Counted from the stretch's first letter, positions 8,583 to 15,851 are shown. The stretch is DNA of 26,027 bases from CAYZRY01 sp964630225 (GCA_964630225.1 CAZVUK010000015.1:1-26027), one strand, 5' to 3'. Notes: generated from the letters alone by a model not told the origin. Program-made: numbers and translations.

Positions 8583-9491
8583 TTATTTGATAATTTTACT
8601 TTCGCTAAAGTAGTATCCACCAGTTCCATCACTTGTGAAAGTAAATGATATTTCACCGGCCTTATCTTTATTTTCAGAAACCATTTGAGTCACAGTCTTT
8701 TCAGAATTTTCAACATGATCAACTTCATAAGTGATTTCGCTTATTTTGTTCTTTCTCGCAAAATCACTATAAACTCCATATTTATTTGCATCTTCACAAT
8801 TGTGTCCCTCGTTATCAGTATACATAACTTTAAAAATTAAGCTTACGTCATTAGCTGATTTTTTGACTCGGTCATAGTTCATAAATATTTTAGATGGGCC
8901 ACACCAAATTGCACCTATGCCTCCAGGTCTAAAAATAAATTTAGATATGTCTGGTAAATATGTTAGATTGACATAAGCTAATATATCTTTTGAGTATTTT
9001 GTTAATTTACCATAATAGTTTTGTCCGCGGACAATTTCAAATTTAACTTCAGGTCCAAAAGTCTTCTTGACGGCTGATTCTAGAACATCTGATTCTAAGA
9101 TATAAGTTCCTTCTTCTTGTGGAAATTCTTTAAAATCAGATTCTTTTAGGTTAAAAATTGATTTTGATAACAATTGGAAATTATCTATCTCCGTATTTTT
9201 TCTATCTTTTTCAAAAAAATAGAAATCATCACTCATACCTGTCTCAGGCATTAAATAAAAGACAAAATCCGATAGACTGTCAACTGTCTTTTTGTCAACT
9301 TCTGCGGCTTTTTTTCTTTTTTCTTCCGGTGATGGTCTTTCTTTCGCATTCTTTTCTGCAGTTTTTTCTCTTGTTCTCATTTCTGAAACAAATAGTAGCG
9401 CTGGTGGGATAATCAGTAATAATGTAAATATAACTAATACACCGATGATCTTCTTGTACTTGTTAGCTTGTTCTTGTTTTTGTTCTTCCAC
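8583..9491 (-). CDS. Single-TM exported protein divergent from lexA (candidate SOS membrane protein)
   Basis: A 302-residue protein with a short hydrophilic N-terminus (1-14), one strong TM segment (about 15-37), a charged Lys/Glu-rich linker (38-70) and a large extracytoplasmic region with no cysteine-rich, LysM or enzyme motif that I recognise. The topology, cytoplasmic N-terminus and exported C-terminus, is likely. The start is GTG at 9489-9491, chosen because GAGGAGG lies eight bases upstream. It is transcribed divergently from lexA across two LexA-like boxes. In Bacillus and Staphylococcus the gene divergent from lexA is a small single-TM SOS division inhibitor (YneA, SosA); this protein has the same position and N-terminal anchor but is three times longer. 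A division-inhibitor role is inference only. Confidence 0.85.
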   Translation of the reverse strand: MEEQKQEQANKYKKIIGVLVIFTLLLIIPPALLFVSEMRTREKTAEKNAKERPSPEEKRKKAAEVDKKTVDSLSDFVFYLMPETGMSDDFYFFEKDRKNTEIDNFQLLSKSIFNLKESDFKEFPQEEGTYILESDVLESAVKKTFGPEVKFEIVRGQNYYGKLTKYSKDILAYVNLTYLPDISKFIFRPGGIGAIWCGPSKIFMNYDRVKKSANDVSLIFKVMYTDNEGHNCEDANKYGVYSDFARKNKISEITYEVDHVENSEKTVTQMVSENKDKAGEISFTFTSDGTGGYYFSESKIIK

Positions 9492-9515
9492 AAATAGAAC
9501 CTCCTCATTATATTC

Positions 9516-9543
9516 ATTATAATATGAATCATGTATTTATCAA
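9516..9543 (-). promoter_or_regulatory. Promoter of the exported-protein gene
   Basis: On the minus strand TTGATA (9538-9543), 16 bases, TATAAT (9516-9521), 24 bases before the GTG. LexA-like box 1 begins three bases upstream of this -35, so a bound repressor could cover it. Confidence 0.6.
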
Positions 9544-9546
9544 CAG

Positions 9547-9558
9547 AAACATTTGTTT
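9547..9558. promoter_or_regulatory. Candidate LexA box 1
   Basis: AAACATTTGTTT, a palindrome of the form AAAC-N4-GTTT. It is identical to box 2 and lies upstream of both divergent promoters. It resembles the Bacillus SOS box (GAAC-N4-GTTC) with the outer G/C replaced by A/T. Confidence 0.65.
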
Positions 9559-9585
9559 GACTTAAACATTTGTTTGTGATAAAGT
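9557..9585 (+). promoter_or_regulatory. Promoter of lexA
   Basis: TTGACT (9557-9562), 17 bases, TAAAGT (9580-9585) with an extended TGn just before it. LexA-like box 2 fills the spacer, as expected for autorepression. The implied leader is short but still keeps the GAGGTGA SD (9592-9598). Confidence 0.6.
9564..9575. promoter_or_regulatory. Candidate LexA box 2 (operator inside lexA promoter)
   Basis: A second exact AAACATTTGTTT, 17 bases centre to centre from box 1, lying between the -35 and -10 of lexA. Confidence 0.7.
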
Positions 9586-9601
9586 CATAGTGAGGTGAAT
9601 T

Positions 9602-10219
9602 ATGGAAAAACTTACAAAAAGACAAGGTGACATTTTGACTGCTATTAAGAAGTACATGGCGACAAATGGCTTTCCTCCGACCGTAAGAGAAATCGGAGCG
9701 ACGCTAAATCTAAGCTCTCCTGCCACTACTCACTTTCATTTAGGTAAGCTGGAAGAAAAGGGTTATATCAAAAAGAATGATGCAAAGAATAGAGCGTTGG
9801 AGTTATTGGTTGACAATGAATTTGTTGAAAAAAATGATGCAAGTGTCGATATTCCATTAATTGGGAAAGTAACAGCAGGCTCACCTATCGAGGCAATTGC
9901 TATGCCTGATGAATACTTTACGGTGCCAACGAGTATGATACCACTTAAACGTGAAGCTTTTGGACTTAAAGTAAGTGGTAGTTCGATGATTGAAGCAGGA
10001 ATCCTAGATGGTGACATTGCTATTATCGAAAGAAGAAGTGATGCTAACAATGGCGATATGGTTGTCGCAATGACTAGTGAGAATGAAGTTACTCTAAAAT
10101 CTTTTTACAAAGAAAAAGGACATATTAGACTGCAACCTCAGAATAATACAATGGAGCCTATCATTTTAGAAGAAGCTAGCATTCTTGGTAAAGTAATCGG
10201 GATTTATCGCAAAATATAA
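9602..10219 (+). CDS. lexA: LexA repressor (SOS regulator)
   Basis: Self-cleaving repressor of the DNA-damage (SOS) regulon. The 205 residues match Bacillus LexA length. Residues 3-66 form the winged-helix DNA-binding domain, with the recognition region around PTVREIGATLNLSSPATTHFHL. The Ala-Gly cleavage site is A92-G93 in KVTAGSP. The peptidase domain carries Ser128 in VSGSSMIEAG and Lys166 in EVTLKSFYKE, so the RecA-stimulated cleavage machinery is intact. Start supported by GAGGTGA four bases before the ATG. It lies divergent from an exported single-TM protein, with two identical AAAC-N4-GTTT boxes between them, and ends in a terminator shared with tcdA. Confidence 0.97.
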   Translation: MEKLTKRQGDILTAIKKYMATNGFPPTVREIGATLNLSSPATTHFHLGKLEEKGYIKKNDAKNRALELLVDNEFVEKNDASVDIPLIGKVTAGSPIEAIAMPDEYFTVPTSMIPLKREAFGLKVSGSSMIEAGILDGDIAIIERRSDANNGDMVVAMTSENEVTLKSFYKEKGHIRLQPQNNTMEPIILEEASILGKVIGIYRKI

Positions 10220-10238
10220 AGAGCTAATTTAGCTCTTT
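10218..10238. terminator. Shared terminator of convergent lexA and tcdA
   Basis: An 8-bp stem AAAGAGCT/AGCTCTTT with a 5-base loop; the T-run is better in the lexA direction (TTTTATT). The lexA TAA (10217-10219) and tcdA TAG (10224-10226) fall in or next to the stem. Confidence 0.75.
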
Positions 10239-10904
10239 TATTATGTCTTTAAATACGTAACTGGCAATCATAATTCCGGCACTGCTTGGCACGAATGCTG
10301 TTGAGCCTGGCAAACGCTCTCCTGTTTTAATAGGAAGCTCATCACTGCTTAAAACCATTATATCTTTTAGTTTTTCATCTTTAAGCCATTTGCGAATTAG
10401 TTTAGCCAGTGGATCGCCACTCGTTTTAGATAGTTTTGTTATCTTTAACTTAGATGGATCTAGACGATTTCCTGCTCCCATCGAAGAGACCAGTTTTATA
10501 TTTTCCTTTTGACAGAGCATTATAATGCTCTTTTTACTTGCTACTGTATCACAGGCATCAATTACATAATCAGCTTTGTAATTGGTGATGATATCGATAT
10601 TTTCTTCCGCTAAAAAAATATTGGCCGTTTGAATATTTGCTTCGTTATCGATAGCCAGTAGTCTTTCCTTTAAAACCTCGACCTTTATTTTACCAACTGT
10701 GGAGTCAAGAGCTATTAACTGTCTGTTCTTATTGCTTTCACCAATCTTATCAAAATCAATCAAAAGCATATTTTTTACACCTGATCTTAACAGTGATTCG
10801 GCACAGTGACCACCTACACCACCTACGCCGACAATAACGACCCTTGTTTTAAAGAGTTTATCTAAATTATCATTTCCTATTAACATTATTAATCTATCGT
10901 ACAT
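10224..10904 (-). CDS. tcdA: tRNA threonylcarbamoyladenosine dehydratase (TcdA/CsdL)
   Basis: ThiF/E1-like enzyme that uses ATP to cyclise t6A37 of ANN-decoding tRNAs to ct6A. The 226 residues carry the Rossmann ATP-binding loop GVGGVGGH (26-33), the following D50 and the R61 region, the DACDT motif (117-120 area), the family signature SSMGAGNRLDPS (140-151) and GSTAFVPSSAG (200-210). It lacks the CxxC zinc pairs and catalytic Cys region of ThiF/MoeB, which fits TcdA. The start ATG at 10904 has SD TGAGG directly behind the T-run of the upstream structured RNA, so the gene may be read through from that RNA's promoter. In Bacillus the homologue (yrvM) also neighbours the 6S-1 RNA gene. Confidence 0.93.
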   Translation of the reverse strand: MYDRLIMLIGNDNLDKLFKTRVVIVGVGGVGGHCAESLLRSGVKNMLLIDFDKIGESNKNRQLIALDSTVGKIKVEVLKERLLAIDNEANIQTANIFLAEENIDIITNYKADYVIDACDTVASKKSIIMLCQKENIKLVSSMGAGNRLDPSKLKITKLSKTSGDPLAKLIRKWLKDEKLKDIMVLSSDELPIKTGERLPGSTAFVPSSAGIMIASYVFKDIIKELN

Positions 10905-10916
10905 AATTTACCTCAT

Positions 10917-11092
10917 AAAAAAATCCAGAAGAGAGATGTCTTAACGATAAAACCCGCTTCTCAGCAGGTGGGTGTTCATACTCGACATTAGGATTCCTAA
11001 ATAAATCTAGGCATTCACACAGTCAATTGATCCGAACTCCCTTATCGTAACTTAGTCGGTTTTAAATCTAAAACATACTACGTCTTCTAGAT
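10917..11092 (-). ncRNA. ssrS: Structured RNA, probable 6S RNA
   Basis: About 176 nt with promoter and terminator-like tail. The predicted 5' end (ATCTAGAAGA) pairs with the 3' end (TCTTCTGGAT) over 10 bp, one G-U, followed by a T-run. Inside are a short hairpin GTTTTA/TAAAAC, a second closing helix ACGATAA/TTATCGT, a helix GGG-A-GTTC/GAAC-A-CCC, a distal interrupted hairpin around CCTAGAT/ATTTAGG, and on the 3' strand a hairpin CCTGCT-GAGA-AGCGGG with a GNRA loop. One long interrupted rod with a central bubble and a small 3'-strand hairpin fits 6S RNA, the RNA-polymerase decoy that inhibits vegetative-sigma holoenzyme. The position next to tcdA agrees with Bacillus bsrA beside yrvM (from memory). 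It is not a T-box: no GGGTGGNACCGCG element was seen. Identity is inferred from fold, size and context, not from a covariance search. Confidence 0.6.
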
Positions 11093-11098
11093 AATAAT

Positions 11099-11126
11099 AT
11101 TATATCATGAGTAAAATAGCTAGCAA
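11099..11126 (-). promoter_or_regulatory. Promoter of the probable 6S RNA
   Basis: On the minus strand TTGCTA (11121-11126), 16 bases, TATAAT (11099-11104) with extended TGA directly before it. A start seven bases on falls exactly at the 5' base of the RNA's closing stem. Confidence 0.7.
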
Positions 11127-11160
11127 AGTTTTAACTATTCTTTTACATATTTTTACATAA

Positions 11161-11189
11161 ACAAAAAAGACAATATTATTGTCTTTTTT
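11161..11189 (-). terminator. Terminator of the rimP-rbfA operon
   Basis: A perfect 12-bp stem (A6-GACAAT/ATTGTC-T6), 3-base loop, with a T-run on the minus-strand side. The rbfA TAA (11176-11178) overlaps the loop. Confidence 0.85.
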
Positions 11190-11520
11190 CTTGCATGTTT
11201 TCGATAATCTTTTCGATCTTATCGCCTTGAGCAATTGAATCATCAAAGATGAATTTAAGTTCTGGTGTATGTCTGATATCGATTCTTTTACTAAGTTCAC
11301 TACGTATATAACCTTTAGCTTTTTCAAGAGCCTTAGCTGTATCGATCTTTTTGCTTTCATCAAAGACGGTGTAATATATCTTAGCAAAACTTAAATCACT
11401 TGATAAATCACAGGCTGTGACCGTGACAAAGTTTATGTCTTTGTCTTTGACTTCAGTTTGGATGATAACACTTATTTCTTTGAAGATACTACTTGCGATA
11501 CGTTCTGTTTTCAAACTCAT
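11176..11520 (-). CDS. rbfA: Ribosome-binding factor A
   Basis: Small KH-fold protein that binds immature 30S subunits and aids 16S rRNA 5'-end maturation. The 114 residues match the family (about 115-130). Typical features are the N-terminal R-I-A-S..I-x-x-E-I helix, the central strand DLSFAKIYYTVF and the PELKFIFDDSI strand with a following helix. Its ATG lies one base after the infB stop, with GGAG in the end of infB as SD, so it is translationally coupled. It is the last gene of the operon; truB and ribF, which often follow in Bacilli, are not here. Confidence 0.95.
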   Translation of the reverse strand: MSLKTERIASSIFKEISVIIQTEVKDKDINFVTVTACDLSSDLSFAKIYYTVFDESKKIDTAKALEKAKGYIRSELSKRIDIRHTPELKFIFDDSIAQGDKIEKIIENMQEKRQ

Positions 11521-11521
11521 A

Positions 11522-13642
11522 TTAATGCTCCAACTTCTTTAGTTCGTAAGCTTCGATGATATCGCTTTCTTTGATGTCTTGGAAATTACTTAGTGTAATT
11601 CCACAGTCCATACCCTTACCAACTTCTTTGACCTGATCTTTCTCACGTTGAATAGTTTTAATTTCTCCAGTATAGATAACGATATCATCTCGTAGAAGTC
11701 TTGCCTTATGTGATGTTTTAATCTGTCCATCTATTACGTGACAACCAGCAATGTTACCAACTTTAGAGAATTTATATATCTGTCTAATTTCAGCATGCCC
11801 TGTAATCTTTTCTTCGTATTCTGGCTCGAGTAAGCCCTTCATCGACTTTTCGATATCTTCGATCATCTTATAGATGATATCATAAAGCTTAATCTCGACG
11901 CCGTGATCATTAGCAAACTCGACTAATTTTGCATTCGGTCTGACGTTAAAACCAATTATTAGAGCATTTGAGGCACTAGCTAGAACGATATCACTTTCGG
12001 TGATAGCTCCAACTCCGCCACGGATAACTTTGATTTTGACAGTGTCAATATCAATTTTAGCTAAGCTTTGTTTAATAGCCTCTAAGCTTCCGTTTACATC
12101 TGCTTTAATAACGACATTTATTTCTTTGACCCCTTCTTTAATAGCGCCAAATAAGTCTTCGAGTGTCATACCGGTGCGATTGGTATCTTTTTGTCTTGAT
12201 CTAAGCGATCTTTGCTCTGCTATCGAGCGTGCTTGTTTCTCAGTTTCGAAAGCCATAAATAAGTCGCCAGCTTCAGGCACTTGATTTAAACCTGTTATTT
12301 CAACTGGCATCGATGGCGTTGCTTCGACGATACTCATTCCCTTATCATTTTTTAATGTTCTAACTTTACCGTAAGCATTTCCAACAACGATAGGATCTCC
12401 CAGTCTCAAAGTTCCATTTTGCACTAGTATTGATGCTTTAGGACCGATATGCTTATCTAATTTAGACTCGATAACCGAACCACTGGCATAACGCTTTGGA
12501 TTAGCTTTTAAATCAGCCATATCGGAAATTAACACGATATTTTCTAGAAGTTCAGGAATTCCCTCTTTAGTTTTTGCTGATATTTTACAAACGAGCGTAT
12601 CTCCGCCCCATTCTTCCGGTACTAGTCCATTTTCAGTAAGCCCTTGAAGGACTCTTTCTGGATTAGCCTCGGCTTTATCTATTTTGTTTAGCGCGACGAT
12701 AATTGGAACACCCGCTGCTTTAGCATGATCGATCGCTTCAATTGTCTGTGGTTTTATTCCATCATCGGCAGCCACAATAATAATGACGATATCGGTAACT
12801 TTAGCACCGCGAGCTCTCATATCGGTAAAAGCTTCGTGACCAGGGGTGTCAATGAACGTTATTTTTCTATCTTTATAGATTACTTGGTAAGCACCGATAG
12901 CTTGAGTTATACCTCCAGCTTCTCCCGATACAACGTCAGTTTGCCTAACGGCATCAAGCAGTGAAGTCTTACCATGATCAACGTGACCCATAACCGTTAC
13001 AACCGGTGGACGAAGTATTAAATCTTCATCGGCATCATTTATTTCAAAACTTTCAAAATTACTGATGTCAGTTTGCTCTTCATACTTTAACTCTTTTTCA
13101 AAATCGACAATTAAGAGTTCTGCTACTTCATAGCTTAAAGCAAAATTAAGGTTAGCCATAATACCTAGCTTCATAAGTTTCTTAATCAGTTCAGTTACAC
13201 TGACTCCTAAGTCACCTGCTAAATCAGATACGGTCATACCTTCCTTGTAGACAACGAAATTACTTTTACTCTTTTCTTCATTTGAAACTAGCTTTTTACG
13301 ACTCTTATATATCTTTTTTCTTTCTTTTTGATAATTACTCTTAGCCGTTTCAACTCTTTCCACTTTAGATTTAATCTTCTCAAACTTTTGATCATCATCG
13401 ATTCTAATATGAGTCTCGTTCAAGATTTTTTCGACCTTTTCTTCGAGGACATCTTCTTCTAAAACTTCTTCATCAGATGCCACATAGTCTACACTATCCT
13501 GAAGCTCATTATCTAAAACGGTAATATCGTAATCACCTAAGACTGTATTTTCATCTTGATATACGATATTCATTTTTTTACAGAGTTCGAATATCTCTTC
13601 AACTGTCTTACCTACATCATTTGCATATTCTAAAATATTCAT
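11522..13642 (-). CDS. infB: Translation initiation factor IF-2
   Basis: GTPase that brings fMet-tRNA to the 30S subunit and promotes subunit joining. From the ATG at 13642 it has 706 residues, a normal length for Bacilli. An acidic/basic N-terminal region (1-130) is followed by an IF2N-like segment (VSDLAGDLGVSVTELIKKLM, about 138-157), G1 GHVDHGKTSL (about 219-228), G3 DTPGH (265-269), G4 NKID (319-322), then domains II-IV with the fMet-tRNA-binding C-terminus. A GTG nine bases further up is also in frame, but AGGTGA sits five bases before the ATG at 13642 and nothing as good precedes the GTG, so I prefer the ATG. It follows the dCMP deaminase gene by 16 bases; the usual L7Ae-like ylxQ gene is missing. 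Confidence 0.97.
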   Translation of the reverse strand: MNILEYANDVGKTVEEIFELCKKMNIVYQDENTVLGDYDITVLDNELQDSVDYVASDEEVLEEDVLEEKVEKILNETHIRIDDDQKFEKIKSKVERVETAKSNYQKERKKIYKSRKKLVSNEEKSKSNFVVYKEGMTVSDLAGDLGVSVTELIKKLMKLGIMANLNFALSYEVAELLIVDFEKELKYEEQTDISNFESFEINDADEDLILRPPVVTVMGHVDHGKTSLLDAVRQTDVVSGEAGGITQAIGAYQVIYKDRKITFIDTPGHEAFTDMRARGAKVTDIVIIIVAADDGIKPQTIEAIDHAKAAGVPIIVALNKIDKAEANPERVLQGLTENGLVPEEWGGDTLVCKISAKTKEGIPELLENIVLISDMADLKANPKRYASGSVIESKLDKHIGPKASILVQNGTLRLGDPIVVGNAYGKVRTLKNDKGMSIVEATPSMPVEITGLNQVPEAGDLFMAFETEKQARSIAEQRSLRSRQKDTNRTGMTLEDLFGAIKEGVKEINVVIKADVNGSLEAIKQSLAKIDIDTVKIKVIRGGVGAITESDIVLASASNALIIGFNVRPNAKLVEFANDHGVEIKLYDIIYKMIEDIEKSMKGLLEPEYEEKITGHAEIRQIYKFSKVGNIAGCHVIDGQIKTSHKARLLRDDIVIYTGEIKTIQREKDQVKEVGKGMDCGITLSNFQDIKESDIIEAYELKKLEH

Positions 13643-13658
13643 ATGAGTCACCTACTTT

Positions 13659-14159
13659 CTATATTTTTAATTCTAATACTTTATTCTTTTCTGACTTATA
13701 CTGTCTATACTTTACTCCCGTTGTATCAAATAGTTTTCTACTTACTTTACATATATCTGTATCACGATACTTATCTTCAAGATAGATAACTTCTTTAATT
13801 CCTGCTTGAATTAGGGCTTTAGCACATTCATTACAAGGAAATAAAGTTACATATACTTTTGCTCCTTGAAAAGCTTTGTTATCTCCTCTGAAGTTTAAGA
13901 GTGCATTTAATTCTGAGTGGACGACATAAGCGTATTTTGTTTCGCAAAAGTCTCCTTCTCTTCCCCAGTTAAAGTCATCATCTGGGTAATCGTTTGGTGC
14001 TCCGTTATAACCTAGCGATAAAACTCTATTGTCTTCAGAGACAATGCAAGCACCAACTTGGCTACTTGGATCTTTACTGCGTCCGGCAATAAGCTGAGCA
14101 ATACCCATAAACGATTCATCCCATGATAAATAATCTTCTCTTTTTTTAGACGAGGTCAT
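13659..14159 (-). CDS. Deoxycytidylate (dCMP) deaminase family protein
   Basis: Zinc enzyme converting dCMP to dUMP for dTTP synthesis. The 166 residues include the first zinc/catalytic motif HSELN (H81, E83; HSE in place of the common HAE) and PCNEC (C109, C112), plus GYNGAPND (50-56), which is typical of dCMP rather than free cytidine deaminases. The ATG at 14159 overlaps the end of ylxR by 14 bases, with SD GAGGAGG ahead, so it is co-translated in the rimP-infB operon. A dCMP deaminase is unusual here: it occupies the slot where Bacilli carry ylxQ. ComEB is a Bacillus member of this family. Confidence 0.93.
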   Translation of the reverse strand: MTSSKKREDYLSWDESFMGIAQLIAGRSKDPSSQVGACIVSEDNRVLSLGYNGAPNDYPDDDFNWGREGDFCETKYAYVVHSELNALLNFRGDNKAFQGAKVYVTLFPCNECAKALIQAGIKEVIYLEDKYRDTDICKVSRKLFDTTGVKYRQYKSEKNKVLELKI

Positions 14160-14427
14160 CGATTACCTCCTCAACGATATTTATTGCTTTATCATAGACT
14201 TCATCAGCAATAACGGTCTCTAGTGCACGCTCTAAAACTTTACTCACTTTAGCTTTAGCAATTACGTCTTTGTCTTTTTTTACGTATGCCCCACGACCAT
14301 TAGCCTTGCCAACTTCGTCGATAATAACTTCCCCTTCGGGTGTTCTAACAAAACGAAGCAAGTCTTTCTTAGGTAGTTTTTCTCTTGTTACAGCGCAGCT
14401 GCGCATTGGAATCTTTTTTTCTTTCAT
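14146..14427 (-). CDS. ylxR: YlxR/RnpM (DUF448) RNA-binding protein
   Basis: A small basic protein of 93 residues with the DUF448 pattern: MRSCAVTREKLPKKDLLRFVR (10-25 region), G.V..D..GKANGRGAYV (about 31-49) with the GRGAY motif, and a C-terminal helix. Known members sit between nusA and infB; in B. subtilis the protein is reported to bind RNase P RNA and modulate RNase P (RnpM). The SD AAGGTGAT overlaps the nusA stop, and the 3' end overlaps the dCMP deaminase start, so the three are coupled. The C-terminal tail (about 75-93) is acidic and longer than the core fold needs. Confidence 0.93.
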   Translation of the reverse strand: MKEKKIPMRSCAVTREKLPKKDLLRFVRTPEGEVIIDEVGKANGRGAYVKKDKDVIAKAKVSKVLERALETVIADEVYDKAINIVEEVIDDLV

Positions 14428-14436
14428 AAGATCACC

Positions 14437-15552
14437 TTAATCCCTAAAGTTAATTCCCATCTCTCTTGCTTGCTCTCTATTTTTGATATCTATCTTATGG
14501 TGAGTAAGCTTTGAAGCTAGACGGACATTTTGTCCCTTTTTACCTATCGCTAACGAGAAGTTATCATCATCGGCGATGACAATGGCCTCTTGTTTTTTTG
14601 GATCAGTTAAAAGCACATGTAAGTTTTTAGCTGGCGACAAAGCGTTAGCTATAAACTCATCTGGTTCTTTATCATATTTGATAACGTCGATCTTCTCGCC
14701 ACCAATTTCCTTGATGATATTGGCTATTCTCGTTCCCTTTTCACCGATACAAGCTCCGATTGGATCGATGTTGCTACGTTCTGAATAAACGGCAACTTTA
14801 CTTCTAGATCCTGGATCCCTAGCGACGCTATAAAGAAGAACACTACCATCACTTAATTCAGGTATTTCATTTTCGAACAGACGTTTTAAAAATCCATAAT
14901 GGTTTCTAGATAATAAGACAACTAAGTTCTTACCACTGTTATCTACTTTAGTAACATAAACTTTAATCTGTTTACCCATGACAATTTTTTCCCCAGGAAT
15001 ACACTCTTTCTTTGGTAAAATTCCATTGGTTCGCCCAAGGTCGATAAAATAATTGTCGACATCTTCTAAAGCCACTGTGCCAATTAATAGTTCATCTTCT
15101 TTACCACCAAACTCTTCCATAATAGAGTTTCGTTCTGCTTCACGCATCTTTTGCACTAAAACTTGTTTAGCAGTCGAAGTTGCTACTCGGCCAAAATCTT
15201 TTGGTGTTACTTCAGTGTCGATTGTATCTCCAACCTTTAAAGTCTTATCTAACTTTTTAGCATCTTTTAATTTAATCTGCGTCTTTTCATCAAAATCGAT
15301 GATTATCTCTTCCCCATCTTCGTTTTCGGTAACAAGCGGAGCTATATCATCAGATACAACTGTCATATAAGAATATACCTTAATATCACCGTTTTCTCTA
15401 TTAATAAATACTTTAGAGTTGGTCAGCGAATCAAAATTTTTCTTATATGCCGAAGATAGAGCGAGCTCCATAGCTTCAAAAATAATTTCCCTGTCTATCC
15501 CTTTTTCTTTTTCAATTAAATCTACTGCTGTAATAAACTCATTACTGTTCAT
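14437..15552 (-). CDS. nusA: Transcription termination/antitermination factor NusA
   Basis: RNA-polymerase-associated factor controlling pausing, hairpin termination and antitermination. The 371 residues match Gram-positive NusA, which lacks the C-terminal acidic repeats of E. coli. Residues 1-125 form the polymerase-binding N-terminal domain, about 135-215 the S1 domain, then KH1 with IGACIGEKGTRIANI (265-279) and KH2 with AIGKKGQNVRLAS (335-347). The ATG overlaps the end of rimP by 11 bases and has SD AGGAGAG. It is the second gene of the operon, behind a leader hairpin that may be its own target. Confidence 0.97.
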   Translation of the reverse strand: MNSNEFITAVDLIEKEKGIDREIIFEAMELALSSAYKKNFDSLTNSKVFINRENGDIKVYSYMTVVSDDIAPLVTENEDGEEIIIDFDEKTQIKLKDAKKLDKTLKVGDTIDTEVTPKDFGRVATSTAKQVLVQKMREAERNSIMEEFGGKEDELLIGTVALEDVDNYFIDLGRTNGILPKKECIPGEKIVMGKQIKVYVTKVDNSGKNLVVLLSRNHYGFLKRLFENEIPELSDGSVLLYSVARDPGSRSKVAVYSERSNIDPIGACIGEKGTRIANIIKEIGGEKIDVIKYDKEPDEFIANALSPAKNLHVLLTDPKKQEAIVIADDDNFSLAIGKKGQNVRLASKLTHHKIDIKNREQAREMGINFRD

Positions 15553-15802
15553 CTTTCATCTCTCCTTTAGACTTAGCATAAATATCTAATATATAAGCAT
15601 CTTTTATTAAATCCAACTCTTCGATAAGTGGATCTATGATGCGCGATGCCAGAGCAAGCTTTTCAATATCGATTAGCTCTTCACTATCGAGGACGACGCA
15701 GAGGAATTTATTAGTGTCTCTCTCTTCGATAAAAGCATCATCGACCCAAAGATTTAGATTTTCAATTTGGCTATCTACTAGCCCTTTAATTTTGTCTTTC
15801 AT
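15542..15802 (-). CDS. rimP: RimP-like ribosome maturation factor, N-terminal domain only
   Basis: An 86-residue protein in the rimP (ylxS) slot before nusA. It matches the RimP N-terminal alpha/beta domain: an N-terminal helix, a strand FLCVVLDSEELIDIEKLALAS (the acidic strand-turn-helix), then IDPLIEEL..DAYILDI. The conserved SSPG loop (LEVSSPGLDRPL in typical members) is degenerate (LDIYAKSKG) and the C-terminal SH3-like domain of about 65 residues is absent; typical RimP has about 150 residues. The start at 15802 is chosen for GAGGTG and because the operon promoter lies inside the longer reading frame up to 15853. The sequence runs cleanly into nusA with an 11-base overlap and shows no frameshifted remainder, so reduction rather than a broken gene is likely. 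Confidence 0.8.
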   Translation of the reverse strand: MKDKIKGLVDSQIENLNLWVDDAFIEERDTNKFLCVVLDSEELIDIEKLALASRIIDPLIEELDLIKDAYILDIYAKSKGEMKDEQ

Positions 15803-15815
15803 ACACACCTCAATA

Positions 15816-15838
15816 TAAAAAGTGGGTAATGCCCACTT
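15816..15838 (-). terminator. Leader hairpin/attenuator upstream of rimP-nusA
   Basis: A perfect 7-bp stem AAGTGGG/CCCACTT with loop CATTA, followed by TTTATA on the minus strand. It lies between the operon promoter and rimP, so it terminates or attenuates the operon's own leader. It could also stop read-through from proS, which has no hairpin of its own before the promoter. Confidence 0.7.
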
Positions 15839-15851
15839 CGTTGTTAAAAAC

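Noticed and set aside
9434..9625. Minus-strand frame across the lexA promoter region
   Set aside because: It overlaps the start of lexA and the exported protein gene and covers both promoters and the boxes; no SD.
10905..11175. T-box or metabolite riboswitch controlling tcdA
   Set aside because: No T-box GGGTGGNACCGCG, TPP or other riboswitch core was seen; the ends pair with each other and the promoter start matches the stem, which fits a stand-alone RNA better.
13643..13651. Longer IF-2 starting at GTG 13651
   Set aside because: AGGTGA sits at ideal distance from the ATG at 13642; the GTG itself is part of that SD region and has no good SD of its own.
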